From contig CBDEGO010000005.1 in NCBI GenBank assembly GCA_965237995.1, forward strand, positions 323,878-387,877: a stretch of 64,000 nt of DNA, read 5' to 3'. Position numbers and translations under genes: made by a program. This DNA comes from JAAELZ01 sp965237995 (lineage in GTDB: Bacteria; Pseudomonadota; Gammaproteobacteria; Arenicellales; Poriferihabitantaceae). The notes under the pieces are model-generated. The model was not told the origin of the DNA. It did no database searches and saw nothing but the letters and a program-made list of their open reading frames with translations. How positions within the stretch are numbered: the stretch's first letter is position 1; every line of letters begins with the position of its first letter. This document shows positions 17,569 to 26,644 of this stretch, piece after piece.

Positions 17569-18681
17569 TTAGGTATTCGAGACGGGGCCTTGCGATTCCA
17601 ATAAGCGACCATAGCGGCTCAATGAATAACAAATTACCCAGTAAATGAAAGCACCAAATACATAAGCTTCCGTTTCGTACCCCAACCACAAGGCATCAAG
17701 CGACGAAGATTTAAGCATGCCCAGAAAATCCAACAAGCCGACGATAATAACGAGTGAAGTATCTTTAAACAGCGCAATGCATCTTCCAATCAGTGGGGGA
17801 AGAACATGACGCAGGGCTTGGGGCAGCACCACAAACCACGTTGTGTGAAGCGAACTTAAGCCTATTGCTTTAGCGGCTTCGGTTTGCCCTTTAGGCAATG
17901 CCTGTAAGCCACCACGCACAACTTCAGCGATATAAGCTGCGGAAAAAAGGATGATCCCTATCTGAATTCGCAACATGTTGTTTATTACCAAATCTGGCGG
18001 TAACAATAAGGGCATCATTACGGTCGCCATAAAAAGAATGGTGATTAGAGGAACGCCGCGGATCAACTCAATAAAGGAAACGCAGATAGCCTTTATCATT
18101 GGCGTTCCATTGTATCTCCCTAAGGCGAGTAATATGCCTAACGGAATGGAGAAAATAATCCCGACGATAGCCAATAGTAAACTTAACATTAGGCCACCCC
18201 ATTGCGATTGATCGACGCTGGCTAGGCCACTGCCGCCACCGATTAGCCAAAAACCAAATACTGGAAGTGCTAACCAACAACCGATTAGTAGTTTGCCATT
18301 GAGCCGACCAGCCATACTGGCTATGGCCAAGACCAATAGTACTATCCCGCCTATAGCGGGACGCCAAATTTCTGCCGCTGGATAGACGCCAACAAACATG
18401 ATGCGCGCTTTAGCTCCAACAAAAGCCCAACAGGCACCCGTACCAGGTTGTTTACAATCTTCAGAATTGCCAGACCATACTGCGTTAACAATTCCCCAAT
18501 TTATTAGGCTTGGTAAAAACTGAAAAAGGATAAATATGGAAGCTACAGTTAGAGCAGTATTAAACGGCCCATTTAGTAAGCGTGATTTAACCCAGTATAC
18601 AATTCCCGTTTCACCGATAGGTGCGGGACGTGCGGCGCTAGGCGCAAAAACAATCAATTTTTTATCTTGCATCGTATTCAC
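17569..18681 (-). CDS. aapM: amino-acid ABC transporter permease (AapM type)
   Basis: This 370-residue permease has a long N-terminal extension with several hydrophobic helices and a C-terminal BPD_transp_1 domain. The HisMQ motif is present (YIAEVVRGGLQALPKGQTEAA). Long N-terminal regions are typical of AapQ/AapM and not of short HisM-like permeases. It overlaps the upstream aapQ gene by 4 bases (ATGA-type), so translation is probably coupled. Confidence 0.85.
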   Translation of the reverse strand: MNTMQDKKLIVFAPSAARPAPIGETGIVYWVKSRLLNGPFNTALTVASIFILFQFLPSLINWGIVNAVWSGNSEDCKQPGTGACWAFVGAKARIMFVGVYPAAEIWRPAIGGIVLLVLAIASMAGRLNGKLLIGCWLALPVFGFWLIGGGSGLASVDQSQWGGLMLSLLLAIVGIIFSIPLGILLALGRYNGTPMIKAICVSFIELIRGVPLITILFMATVMMPLLLPPDLVINNMLRIQIGIILFSAAYIAEVVRGGLQALPKGQTEAAKAIGLSSLHTTWFVVLPQALRHVLPPLIGRCIALFKDTSLVIIVGLLDFLGMLKSSSLDALWLGYETEAYVFGAFIYWVICYSLSRYGRLLESQGPVSNT

Positions 18682-19895
18682 CTCTCAACGATTTGGACAG
18701 AAGAGTTAAGCCAATTCATCAACACAGAGATAATCAAGTTAATCGTGAGATAGACGGCCATCCACATCGCAATGATTTCTATTGCTTGGCCATTTTGGCC
18801 AATGATTGTTCCACCGATAGACACCATCTCTGGGTAGCCAATGGCGATGGCCAGTGAACTATTTTTAACCAAGCTGGCGTAATCATTAGTGGTGGCAGGA
18901 ATGGTGACCCGCAATGCTTGCGGCAGCAATATACTACGAGTGGTAACGCCAGCGGGAATTCCTAATGCGTTTGCGGCTTCCAATTGCCCCTTCGCAACAG
19001 ATTCTAGGCCACTACGGACGTTCTCACCAATGTAAGCAGCGGTATACAGCACCAAACCAAAAAACAACGAGAGAAACTCGGGCTTAAGTGCCACCCCCCC
19101 CTTAAAATTAAACCCCTTAAGTTCAGAAAGCTCCCAAGAAATGGGGCTACCTGCTCCGAAGTAAGCAATGGCGACGGGTATGATTACAATGACTATCGTT
19201 AAGGTAGCACGTGGCAAAGGTTGCCCAGTACGTGTATGGTACGCTTTGGCCCAAGCATTAAAAAGTAACGCCAGCACGATTGAGATGATGGCGGCAAAGA
19301 ATACGATACCGATACCCTCTTCAAGCAACGGTTTTGGCATAAAGAAACCGCGCTTCGTCAGAAAAAATCCATTAATTGGGCTAAAAGAGGCTTTAGGCGA
19401 AGGCAATGAATTTAAAAACACAAAGTAGATAAATAACAACGTCAGCAAGAGCGGAATATTGCGTATTGTCTCTACGTAGATGGCGGCTAATTTAGCCACA
19501 AGCCAATTCGTTGAGATTCGGGCCACACCTATAGTGACGCCAAGAATAGTGGCAAAAATGATCGCTAGGGCGCAAACAAACAAAGTATTCAGGACACCTA
19601 TAAGGAATGCATATGCGTAGCTATACAGCGGGCTATATTCCAGTAAGGTATCACCAATGGGCAAACCTGCTTCACGTGAAAGAAACCCAAAGCCTGACTC
19701 TATTCCCAAGTTTTCTAAGTTGGCCTGGGTGTTGCGTAAAACAGCATAAACTGCATAGAATAAAATACAAAATAGCAGTCCTTGCAGAGTCAACCCCTGC
19801 TTAGAGGTGCTACTAGATGATTGGCTAAAATAACCCGAGAGCTTATTTGTTAATTTCAAGATTGATTTTCTTAAACTAAGAGTGAATGAAAACAA
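18678..19895 (-). CDS. aapQ: amino-acid ABC transporter permease (AapQ type)
   Basis: This 405-residue permease has a first transmembrane block (IGVLNTLFVCALAIIFATIL) and a C-terminal HisMQ-type domain with the motif YIGENVRSGLESVAKGQLEAA. Its length matches AapQ/BztB, which carry an inserted region between helices. It is separated from aapJ by 91 bases that contain a terminator-like hairpin, which would reduce permease synthesis relative to the binding protein. Confidence 0.85.
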   Translation of the reverse strand: MFSFTLSLRKSILKLTNKLSGYFSQSSSSTSKQGLTLQGLLFCILFYAVYAVLRNTQANLENLGIESGFGFLSREAGLPIGDTLLEYSPLYSYAYAFLIGVLNTLFVCALAIIFATILGVTIGVARISTNWLVAKLAAIYVETIRNIPLLLTLLFIYFVFLNSLPSPKASFSPINGFFLTKRGFFMPKPLLEEGIGIVFFAAIISIVLALLFNAWAKAYHTRTGQPLPRATLTIVIVIIPVAIAYFGAGSPISWELSELKGFNFKGGVALKPEFLSLFFGLVLYTAAYIGENVRSGLESVAKGQLEAANALGIPAGVTTRSILLPQALRVTIPATTNDYASLVKNSSLAIAIGYPEMVSIGGTIIGQNGQAIEIIAMWMAVYLTINLIISVLMNWLNSSVQIVER

Positions 19896-19947
19896 TGTTT
19901 AGCGATCAAGTTATAACTATCGGGCGCTAAGTTCTTGTTTAAAAATT

Positions 19948-19973
19948 AATAGGCCCCTGACTAGAGGCCTATT
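19948..19973 (-). terminator. attenuating hairpin between aapJ and aapQ
   Basis: An 8-bp stem AATAGGCC/GGCCTATT with a 10-base loop lies 14 bases after the aapJ stop. On the minus strand it is followed by AATTTTTAAA. This kind of partial terminator commonly sets a high binding-protein to permease ratio. Confidence 0.6.
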
Positions 19974-19986
19974 ATTGGTTGAGGAT

Positions 19987-21006
19987 TTAGCGTATTGGCG
20001 GTGCGTATAAAATACCACCGTTGTTCCATCGCGCATTCAAGCCGCGTTCTAATCCCAAGGTTGCGGTTAGGTTACGGTCGTAAATTTCGCCATAATTACC
20101 TACCGCTGTGATCGCATTCAATAACCACGCGTTATCTAGGCCCATAAAAGAACCTAGTTCTCCAGATTTACCTAACATACGTTGAATTGAAGGATTGGTA
20201 GAAGTGGCTAACATCTCTTGCGCATTTGCTGCTGTCACGCCGAGTTCTTCTGAATTAATTAAGCCAAATACGACCCATGTAACGATATCTTTCCATTGGT
20301 TATCACCGTGACTGACAACGGGAGATAGAGGTTCTTTAGAGATGATCTCTGGTAAAAGCTTATGAGCGCTTGGGTCTTCCATCGTCGTACGAAAAGACGC
20401 CAATTGACTAGCATCAGATGTAACCGCATCACAGCGGCCAGATTCATAAGCACTGAATACTTCTTTTTTACCCTCAAAAACCACTGCTTCAAAAGCAATG
20501 CCATTTGCTCGTGAGTAATCAGCTAAATTAAGCTCAGTTGTGGTTCCCGTAGTAACGCAAACGCTGGCACCATCCATCTCTAGCGCACTATTTACACCTG
20601 AATCATTGCGGACCATAAATCCTTGTCCGTCGTAGAAAACAGGAGTGGTAAAATCGGCTCCTTCTTTCGTATCTCGCTTCATTGTCCAGGTGGTTGTACG
20701 CGATGTAACGTCTACTTGACCACTGGTGACGGCTAAGATTTTCTGCTTCGAGGCCAGTGGTACGAACCTAACTTTTTCGGCGTCACCTAACACGGCCGCC
20801 GCAATAGCGCGACACATATCAACGTCTAAACCAACCCATCTCCCATCAGAATCAGGATTAGAAAAACCTGGCACGCCCTCACTGACGCCACAGGTTAATT
20901 CATTGGCTTCTTGAACTTTTTCAAGGGTGCTAGCGTTAACTACACTCGTTATTGTTAGCGACAGAGCAACTATAGCGGCTCCGGCATTTAAAGATTTAAT
21001 TTGCAT
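19987..21006 (-). CDS. aapJ: amino-acid ABC transporter substrate-binding protein (AapJ type)
   Basis: This 339-residue protein has an N-terminal signal peptide (about 1-25, ending VNA). The SBP family 3 core starts LTCGVSEGVPGFSNPDSDG and contains WVGLDVDMCRAIAAAVLGD and QVDVTSRTTTWT, then YGEIYDRNL and a C-terminal GGILYAPPIR. These are AapJ/BztA hallmarks (general L-amino-acid uptake). It is the first gene of the operon; a 14-bp imperfect repeat array about 200 bases upstream may be regulatory. Confidence 0.88.
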   Translation of the reverse strand: MQIKSLNAGAAIVALSLTITSVVNASTLEKVQEANELTCGVSEGVPGFSNPDSDGRWVGLDVDMCRAIAAAVLGDAEKVRFVPLASKQKILAVTSGQVDVTSRTTTWTMKRDTKEGADFTTPVFYDGQGFMVRNDSGVNSALEMDGASVCVTTGTTTELNLADYSRANGIAFEAVVFEGKKEVFSAYESGRCDAVTSDASQLASFRTTMEDPSAHKLLPEIISKEPLSPVVSHGDNQWKDIVTWVVFGLINSEELGVTAANAQEMLATSTNPSIQRMLGKSGELGSFMGLDNAWLLNAITAVGNYGEIYDRNLTATLGLERGLNARWNNGGILYAPPIR

Positions 21007-21638
21007 GATATATTGTGCCTCCTGTAGGGCTGTGGTTATTTTTTTCGGTAGCTTTAAAACAAACTACAAACGATTTAAACGGGTTATTGCTACAGCCAGT
21101 TATTGTGGCTATTGGCATTAACTTAAGCGTAATCCTATGTCACTTTAAGTCTATCAACATCGGCTAAAGGTACCGGAGAATTTCAGCTTTAACAAAGTTT
21201 CTAGTACTAAAGGACTACTGCTAAAGAACTAGCACTAAAGAGAGAGAAAGGAGAATATCGGAGAGTTAAAAGTGGGCTTACTTGTGTCGTTGAACCCCTT
21301 GCCATATTTGTAACTAAGGTTACAACTGTCAATTTTAATTATGACTTAATGAAGATTTATCATCGCTATTTCGCTCCTATTTTAATTTGCAAAATATTCG
21401 CGCTACGTGTTGCGCTATTGTTGATACTTAAAAGGCTGTATTTAAATCAACTCACAATAAAGGGCCGTTATCAATTAGACATATTGCCTTTACTTTATAT
21501 GCCACTTTTCAGTCCATGAGTAAAATTGGCATAGACAGTATATTTAATTGAGAAGACCTCTAGTACTTGTGACCTATTAACAGACCTGCTCTATCCCGAT
21601 AAAGTATCCTAAATTTAGTCTTCAAAGAGATAATAGGT
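21007..21638. other. 632-bp divergent intergenic region between aapJ and serB
   Basis: No gene is seen. It must contain the aapJ promoter (minus strand) and probably the serB promoter. It holds a three-unit imperfect repeat at 21201-21242, listed separately. Confidence 0.4.
21201..21242. repeat. three imperfect 14-bp tandem repeats upstream of aapJ
   Basis: The units CTAGTACTAAAGGA, CTACTGCTAAAGAA and CTAGCACTAAAGAG are adjacent. They share CTA-N4-CTAAAG with small changes. Direct repeats of this size in a divergent promoter region suggest a regulator-binding array. Confidence 0.4.
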
Positions 21639-22535
21639 ATGGTTTGTGCAATAACATTTGTAACAGCTCACAATCGTGAAATGGCCGAAATTGGTGCAAT
21701 CAATACGGTTACCCAAGCAATCAGTAAGATAGTGAACCCACCTCTGGAAGAGAACTGGCTGCATCAGGACGAAGCACTGCAGCTAATATTTCCATCTAGT
21801 TGCTACCAGGATTTAGCTTTTTCCGCTGGCAAAGTAGCAGCACAATATGGTTTAGATTATTGTGTCAGTAGTCAGCGCCCGAAGCCGCTAAAATTACTTT
21901 TGGCCGATATGGAGGCCACCATCATCTCGCAGGAAATGATTGATGAATTAGCAAGAAAGGTAGGGTGTAGTGACCTTATACCCGTTATCACCCAACAAGC
22001 GATGGAAGGTAAAATTGATTTTGAACAAAGTGTGCGCCAACGCACTCAATTTTTTAAAGACATCAAGATTGAAGTGCTGAATGAATTGCAAAACATAATC
22101 TCTTATTCTCCAGGAGCACAGACCTTAGTCAGGACCATGGCTCATTTAGGTGCAGAAACCGTTTTGGTGTCGGGTGGATACGGAATTTTTGCACATAAAG
22201 TAGCGAGCGCATGCGGTTTTGATTTATGTTTTAGTAACCATGTCGAGATTAACAATGAGCTATTAACAGGAGAGCTCATTAACCCCATTTTTGACGCACA
22301 AACAAAGTGCGACGTGCTAGATGAGCGCTGTTTAAAGCTTGGAATTAGCCGTCAGGAAGCTTGCTCAATTGGTGATGGTGCCAATGACTCTAAAATGCTG
22401 GCAGCTAGTGGCTTGGCGGCAAGTTATCATGGCAAACAAGAGGCGGTTGCTTTGGCGGACTTGGCCATTACACATGGTGATTTAACCGCATTACTGTTTG
22501 CACAAGGCATTAAAAGAAAGGACTTCGTTAATTAG
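21639..22535 (+). CDS. serB: phosphoserine phosphatase SerB-like, variant active-site motif
   Basis: The 298-residue protein aligns with SerB: an N-terminal regulatory region, then a HAD domain. The nucleophile motif reads D90-M-E92-A-T, where SerB normally has DxDxT; the second Asp, the general acid/base, is Glu here. Other HAD motifs are present: LVSGGYGIFA (Ser), a Lys in DAQTKCDVL and the Asp motif GDGANDSKM. Normal SerB converts phosphoserine to serine. Loss of the catalytic Asp could lower or alter activity. It is encoded between an amino-acid transporter and a second binding protein, so a role linked to that system is possible. Confidence 0.8.
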   Translation: MVCAITFVTAHNREMAEIGAINTVTQAISKIVNPPLEENWLHQDEALQLIFPSSCYQDLAFSAGKVAAQYGLDYCVSSQRPKPLKLLLADMEATIISQEMIDELARKVGCSDLIPVITQQAMEGKIDFEQSVRQRTQFFKDIKIEVLNELQNIISYSPGAQTLVRTMAHLGAETVLVSGGYGIFAHKVASACGFDLCFSNHVEINNELLTGELINPIFDAQTKCDVLDERCLKLGISRQEACSIGDGANDSKMLAASGLAASYHGKQEAVALADLAITHGDLTALLFAQGIKRKDFVN

Positions 22536-22581
22536 ATGCAATACACTGCATCTTATTTTAAGCAATAATAGTGACGAGACA

Positions 22582-23595
22582 TTGACAAAAATAAAGCAAT
22601 TGAGTTTAAGTGCTTTGCTAGCGGTAGCACTAGCTTTTGAGAGCATAGCTTATGCAGATTCAAGTGTAGTCGGTGAGACCTTAAGTAAAACTCGGGCTCG
22701 CAGTGTACTGACTTGTGGTGTGGGTAGCAGCGATCCGGGGTTTGCACAACACGACGTTAGTGGAGAATGGACGGGGTTTGACGTAGATTTTTGCCGCGCA
22801 ATCGCCGCGGCAACTTTGGGCGATGCGCAAGCAGTTGAATACGTAACGCTTGATAGCTTGAACCGGCTGCGCGCCCTACAAAATGGTAGTGTGGATGTGT
22901 TGTTACGCACTACAACTTGGACTTATTCACGAGATACCACAATGGGCTTAGATTTTGCTGGCACTGTGTTGTTTGATACCCAAGGCATATTGGTGCACAA
23001 GAATGCAGGAACAACGATTCCAGCAGACCTTAAGGGCAAAACAATTTGCGCCAATAGAGGCACTACCAGCTTGGGTAACCTTAAAGAGTTTGTAACGAAG
23101 GCTAAAATTGACGTCACCATTTTAGCACTAGAATCGCAAGAAGGTCGCTGGCGCGCATTTTTCAATCGGGAGTGTGATGCGATCACAGCAGACAAGTCAG
23201 ATCTTAGGGCCAAAGTGTCAACACTGGTGAACGGAGTGGATAAATATCAACTCTTAGAGGCCGATATTTCTAATGAACCTTTGGGAGTGGTTGTGCGCGA
23301 TGATGACCGCCAATGGTTTGATATAGTTAAATGGGTTGTCATGGCGACAATCGCAGCGGAAGAACAGGGAATGACCAGCGAGAATGCGCAAGAATATGCT
23401 GAGTTATTTCAACAATCTGCCGCAGATAAACTAGGACTTAAACCAGATTGGGTATTCCAAGTGATTTCTCAGGTAGGTAATTATGAAGAAATTTTTGAAC
23501 GTAATGTTGGGCAACAGTCGTCTATACGGTTAGAGCGAGGACTTAACAGGTTATATTCTGAGGGGGGGCTGCTCTACGCCATGCCATTCAGATAA
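22582..23595 (+). CDS. AapJ-like periplasmic amino-acid binding protein, orphan
   Basis: A second family 3 solute-binding protein: LTCGVGSSDPGFAQHDVSGE, FDVDFCRAIAAATLGD, VDVLLRTTTWTYSRD, and C-terminal SEGGLLYAMPFR. A signal peptide (QLSLSALLAVALAFESIAYA) starts right at the TTG codon 22582, which I prefer as start. The longer ATG-like frame from 22498 would place 28 extra residues before it and overlap serB. No permease genes follow. Instead, the hybrid kinase gene starts 7 bases after its stop, suggesting that it delivers amino-acid signals to that kinase. Confidence 0.78.
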   Translation: MTKIKQLSLSALLAVALAFESIAYADSSVVGETLSKTRARSVLTCGVGSSDPGFAQHDVSGEWTGFDVDFCRAIAAATLGDAQAVEYVTLDSLNRLRALQNGSVDVLLRTTTWTYSRDTTMGLDFAGTVLFDTQGILVHKNAGTTIPADLKGKTICANRGTTSLGNLKEFVTKAKIDVTILALESQEGRWRAFFNRECDAITADKSDLRAKVSTLVNGVDKYQLLEADISNEPLGVVVRDDDRQWFDIVKWVVMATIAAEEQGMTSENAQEYAELFQQSAADKLGLKPDWVFQVISQVGNYEEIFERNVGQQSSIRLERGLNRLYSEGGLLYAMPFR

Positions 23596-23602
23596 AACCA
23601 AA

Positions 23603-25897
23603 ATGAATCTATTTGGTCGCCCACGCGGAATTGCATCCAGAGTATTATTAGGTCTGATTTTACTGTCACTAGGCACGCTGGTTGTTTGTATATTGGCGAT
23701 ATATTCATTTCGTGAGGCAGGCCAAAAAATGGATGAAGTAACCGCAAACTTATTACCGTTGGTCAGCGTTTCGGCGGAATTAGGTACAGAGGGAATTAAC
23801 CTAGGAAACAGAGCGATAGAAATAACAACTGCGAGCTCGCATATTGAATTAGGTACCGTTGGTTTCGAGCTTTCTGATCAAATCGCGCTAATTGATCGAA
23901 TAAAAACTAAGTTAGTGGCGTTGGGCGCGGCCCCTGAAACGTTAAAACAATTTATTGGCATTGAGACGAATTTAATTACAGATTCAAATCATTTGGTGGA
24001 CTTAGTAAAACAGCGTATTGATCAGCAGCAGGAGATCAGCTTGTTAGTCGATGGCTTAAATCAAATGGTAAGCCATTTTAACCGTCCACTGACAGAGTTA
24101 TTACCTAAGCAAAATCGAGTGCTTGAACATGACATGGATGTGCAAAATAACTTGCAGCAATGGAAAAAGTTATCGCTATCAACAGCATTAACCGCTTTAA
24201 ATTCGTCCTCCACTCTCTATCAAACTGCGCTAAATAAACAACGACAAGAAGTAGCTGAGCTTTGGCATGAACGCAGTTTAACTCAGCAACAATTGATTGC
24301 GGTAATGCCAGAATTGGAAGCGAGAATTCAAATCTTAGACTCAAAATGGAACACTCCCGACGAAGTGTTGAATTTAAGAGTTGATCTACTAAAAACTAAC
24401 TCGGCCATTCAAGGTGCGCTTGATCATCACCGATTACTATCGGATCAATTGGCGGAATTTGTAGGCGACTATGCTTTCCAAATTCAGCAGCATGCAAGCA
24501 AGCTAAGCACCCTTATTAAGGATGAGTTGTCTAGCCGTACTAAATTATTGACGCTGGCGTTTACTTTAGCTTTAGTCGTTGCCGCGATGGTATTCATGTA
24601 TGTCGACCACTATGTGGTCTCTAGGGTTCAAGCTTTAAATCAGAAAATTCGCGGGTACTCTAAAGACTTAACCGAAAGTAACCAATGGCGGAGAAAAGAT
24701 GAAATTGAAGAGATAGAAAATTCGTTTGCTTATTTCGCGACATCGATAGAAAGGCGAGAAGCAAAATTGCAAGAATTAAGTGACATCGCGCAATTTGAAC
24801 GCGATAAAGCGGAAAGCGCGAATAGATCTAAAACTCGGTTATTGAATGCAGCCAGCCACGATTTACGCCAACCCTTACATGCAATGACTTTGTTGCTGGC
24901 TAGCTTACGACACCAAATTAGTAATGAAAAAGGGGTAAAGTTACACGATGCGCTGGAGTCGTCCATTTATGAACTGAGCCAATCCTTTGACACTATTTTA
25001 AATTTATCTGGCATTGATGGCGAAGAAATGGCGCACAATATGGGTCACTTTTGTCTTTCAAATGTGCTCACCAGAATTGAAATCGAATTCAAACTGGCCG
25101 CAGATAAAGCGGGTAGTGGTTTGAATGTTACGCCGAGTAACTTTGTAGCATTTAGTAATGCCGAAGCAGTATACCGAATTATAAGTAATTTGCTTTCTAA
25201 CGCCATTCGGTATGCACCGAACAGCGATATTAACTTATTCGTTACTGAGGACAATAATCACCTTGAAATTCGAGTGTCAGACACCGGCATAGGAATTGAC
25301 CATCAAAGCAAAGAAAAGGTTTTTGAAGATAGTTATCGATTATCAGATATGGAGGGAGGCACGGGTATGGGTTTAGCCATTGCGCAGGAATTGGCGCAAT
25401 TAATCGAGTCGAAAGTATATTTAAAAGATAACGTACCTCATGGTGCTATTTTTTATTTTCGCATTCAAAAAGGAAACCAAGCTTTTGTTGATACAAGCAA
25501 GGTAGATATCCCTAAATTGGAGGTGCCTAGCTTAATGGGGTTGCCCGTGGTGGTGGTTGATGACGATATCAGCGTGGTACAATCCACTCAGTGGTTATTA
25601 GAAAGTTGGGGGTGTCGAGTACGTTGCTATCAGGACGGAGAGCGGGCGGCTAAAGCGTCTAGGTCTTTTGAAAAAAACACCGTATTGCTAACCGACTTAC
25701 ATCTAGGACGCTCCGAGAATGGTTTAAAAATTGCTCAACAAATCAGTGAGAAAATGCAGGTCACGCTTAGCGTGGTAATAATTTCTGCCGATAAAAGTAA
25801 CGAGACAAGAGCATCCATTAAGAACAGGGGTTATGCGTTTATTCGTAAACCAATTAAGCCTGCGCAATTAGCGACTATTCTACGAGGCTTAACCTAA
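23603..25897 (+). CDS. hybrid sensor histidine kinase / response regulator
   Basis: The 764-residue protein starts with TM1 (about 13-36), followed by a helical periplasmic region of about 280 residues (TorS-like four-helix type by appearance), TM2 (about 315-335) and HAMP. HisKA has H419 in AASHDLRQPLHA. HATPase_c has the N box NLLSNAIRYAP, the G1 box DTGIGI and GTGMGLAI. A C-terminal receiver has phospho-acceptor D698 (VLLTDLHLG) and the Lys in RKPIKP. There is no output domain, so phosphate must pass to a separate regulator. It is coupled to the binding protein just upstream. Confidence 0.9.
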   Translation: MNLFGRPRGIASRVLLGLILLSLGTLVVCILAIYSFREAGQKMDEVTANLLPLVSVSAELGTEGINLGNRAIEITTASSHIELGTVGFELSDQIALIDRIKTKLVALGAAPETLKQFIGIETNLITDSNHLVDLVKQRIDQQQEISLLVDGLNQMVSHFNRPLTELLPKQNRVLEHDMDVQNNLQQWKKLSLSTALTALNSSSTLYQTALNKQRQEVAELWHERSLTQQQLIAVMPELEARIQILDSKWNTPDEVLNLRVDLLKTNSAIQGALDHHRLLSDQLAEFVGDYAFQIQQHASKLSTLIKDELSSRTKLLTLAFTLALVVAAMVFMYVDHYVVSRVQALNQKIRGYSKDLTESNQWRRKDEIEEIENSFAYFATSIERREAKLQELSDIAQFERDKAESANRSKTRLLNAASHDLRQPLHAMTLLLASLRHQISNEKGVKLHDALESSIYELSQSFDTILNLSGIDGEEMAHNMGHFCLSNVLTRIEIEFKLAADKAGSGLNVTPSNFVAFSNAEAVYRIISNLLSNAIRYAPNSDINLFVTEDNNHLEIRVSDTGIGIDHQSKEKVFEDSYRLSDMEGGTGMGLAIAQELAQLIESKVYLKDNVPHGAIFYFRIQKGNQAFVDTSKVDIPKLEVPSLMGLPVVVVDDDISVVQSTQWLLESWGCRVRCYQDGERAAKASRSFEKNTVLLTDLHLGRSENGLKIAQQISEKMQVTLSVVIISADKSNETRASIKNRGYAFIRKPIKPAQLATILRGLT

Positions 25898-26377
25898 TTG
25901 AAGCCAACATTAAGTGCGTGAGTTATAGTTTGCCCACGTTTTGCAATGAGTCTTTTTTAACTCAGAGAATCCTTATTATTTGCCTGTAAGGAACATTGCG
26001 ATTAAATAAGCCAGCGTATAAATTAGGATGAACTAGACGCAGTGGTTTCACCCAACAAGGCGCCGTCTACCTATAAAGAAGTAGTTAGAATGTCAAAGTA
26101 TATACGGGCCGCGTTTGGTGAATTTAGAACCATAATAATGGTCTAGCATAAGCACTAGCAGGTACATTTTACTTCCCAGACTATGTTAGATCAGCCCAAA
26201 ATTGACGTGCCAAAGGTATGTTGTAATTATTATTTGCGTAACAATTTAGTGTCTATGTATCGTTTATTGAGAGCGTTAGGTTTTTTAAGACCACTGACCA
26301 AAAATCAGGTGGTCGGTATGTTTTCACTATACTTTTCAAACACCTATTTATTAATCAGGTGGATATGGCGTAATTAA
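25898..26377. other. non-coding right end of island I
   Basis: About 480 bases with no convincing gene; a 64-codon frame at 26183 has no ribosome site or family. It holds two short pieces of the att core in inverted orientation, AATCAGGTGGTCGG (26303-26316) and TTAATCAGGTGG (26351-26362). Confidence 0.4.
26303..26362 (+). repeat. two partial att-core copies in inverted orientation
   Basis: AATCAGGTGGTCGG at 26303 and TTAATCAGGTGG at 26351 match the tRNA-Lys anticodon-stem/variable-loop part of the att core, on the strand opposite to att B. They lie 95-150 bases left of att B. Confidence 0.5.
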
Positions 26378-26396
26378 TTAGCACAGATTTAGCACA
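26378..26396. repeat. right-end arm repeats of island I
   Basis: TTAGCACA at 26378-26385 and again at 26389-26396 (11-bp period). It ends 60 bases before att B, the same distance as for the pairs at att A and att C. Confidence 0.5.
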
Positions 26397-26456
26397 CTGC
26401 TTGATGAGTAAGCACTATTAGTACTTGGCGATCTTATGTAAAGTATTGTTTTTATG

Positions 26457-26511
26457 AAGTAAATGGTGGGGCGTGGGCGGCTCGAACGCCCGACCACCTG
26501 ATTAAAAGTCA
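26457..26511 (-). repeat. att copy B: 3' half of tRNA-Lys(TTT)
   Basis: 55 bases identical to att copy C, and 52 shared with copy A. This is the junction between island I and island II; the integrase gene of island II begins about 130 bases to its right. Confidence 0.88.
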
Positions 26512-26617
26512 GTAAGCAAATGTATTCTCTGATGCTCCCCAATACGTAATAGTACTATAAAACAATAAGATAAATCGACACTGCTACTCGTAACTACCTA
26601 GTGAGTCGCGCTATAAT

Positions 26618-26636
26618 GGTGACTCATTGGTGACTT
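26618..26636. repeat. left-end arm repeats of island II
   Basis: GGTGACTC at 26618 and GGTGACTT at 26629 (11-bp period). The same octamers occur at the right end of island II (44088, 44099). The second copy overlaps the possible TTG/GTG starts of the integrase, favouring the ATG at 26645. Confidence 0.55.
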
Positions 26637-26644
26637 TTTACAGT

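Noticed and set aside
26183..26377. 64-codon frame before att B
   Set aside because: No ribosome site, no family, and it spans the inverted att-core pieces and touches the arm-repeat region; treated as non-coding.
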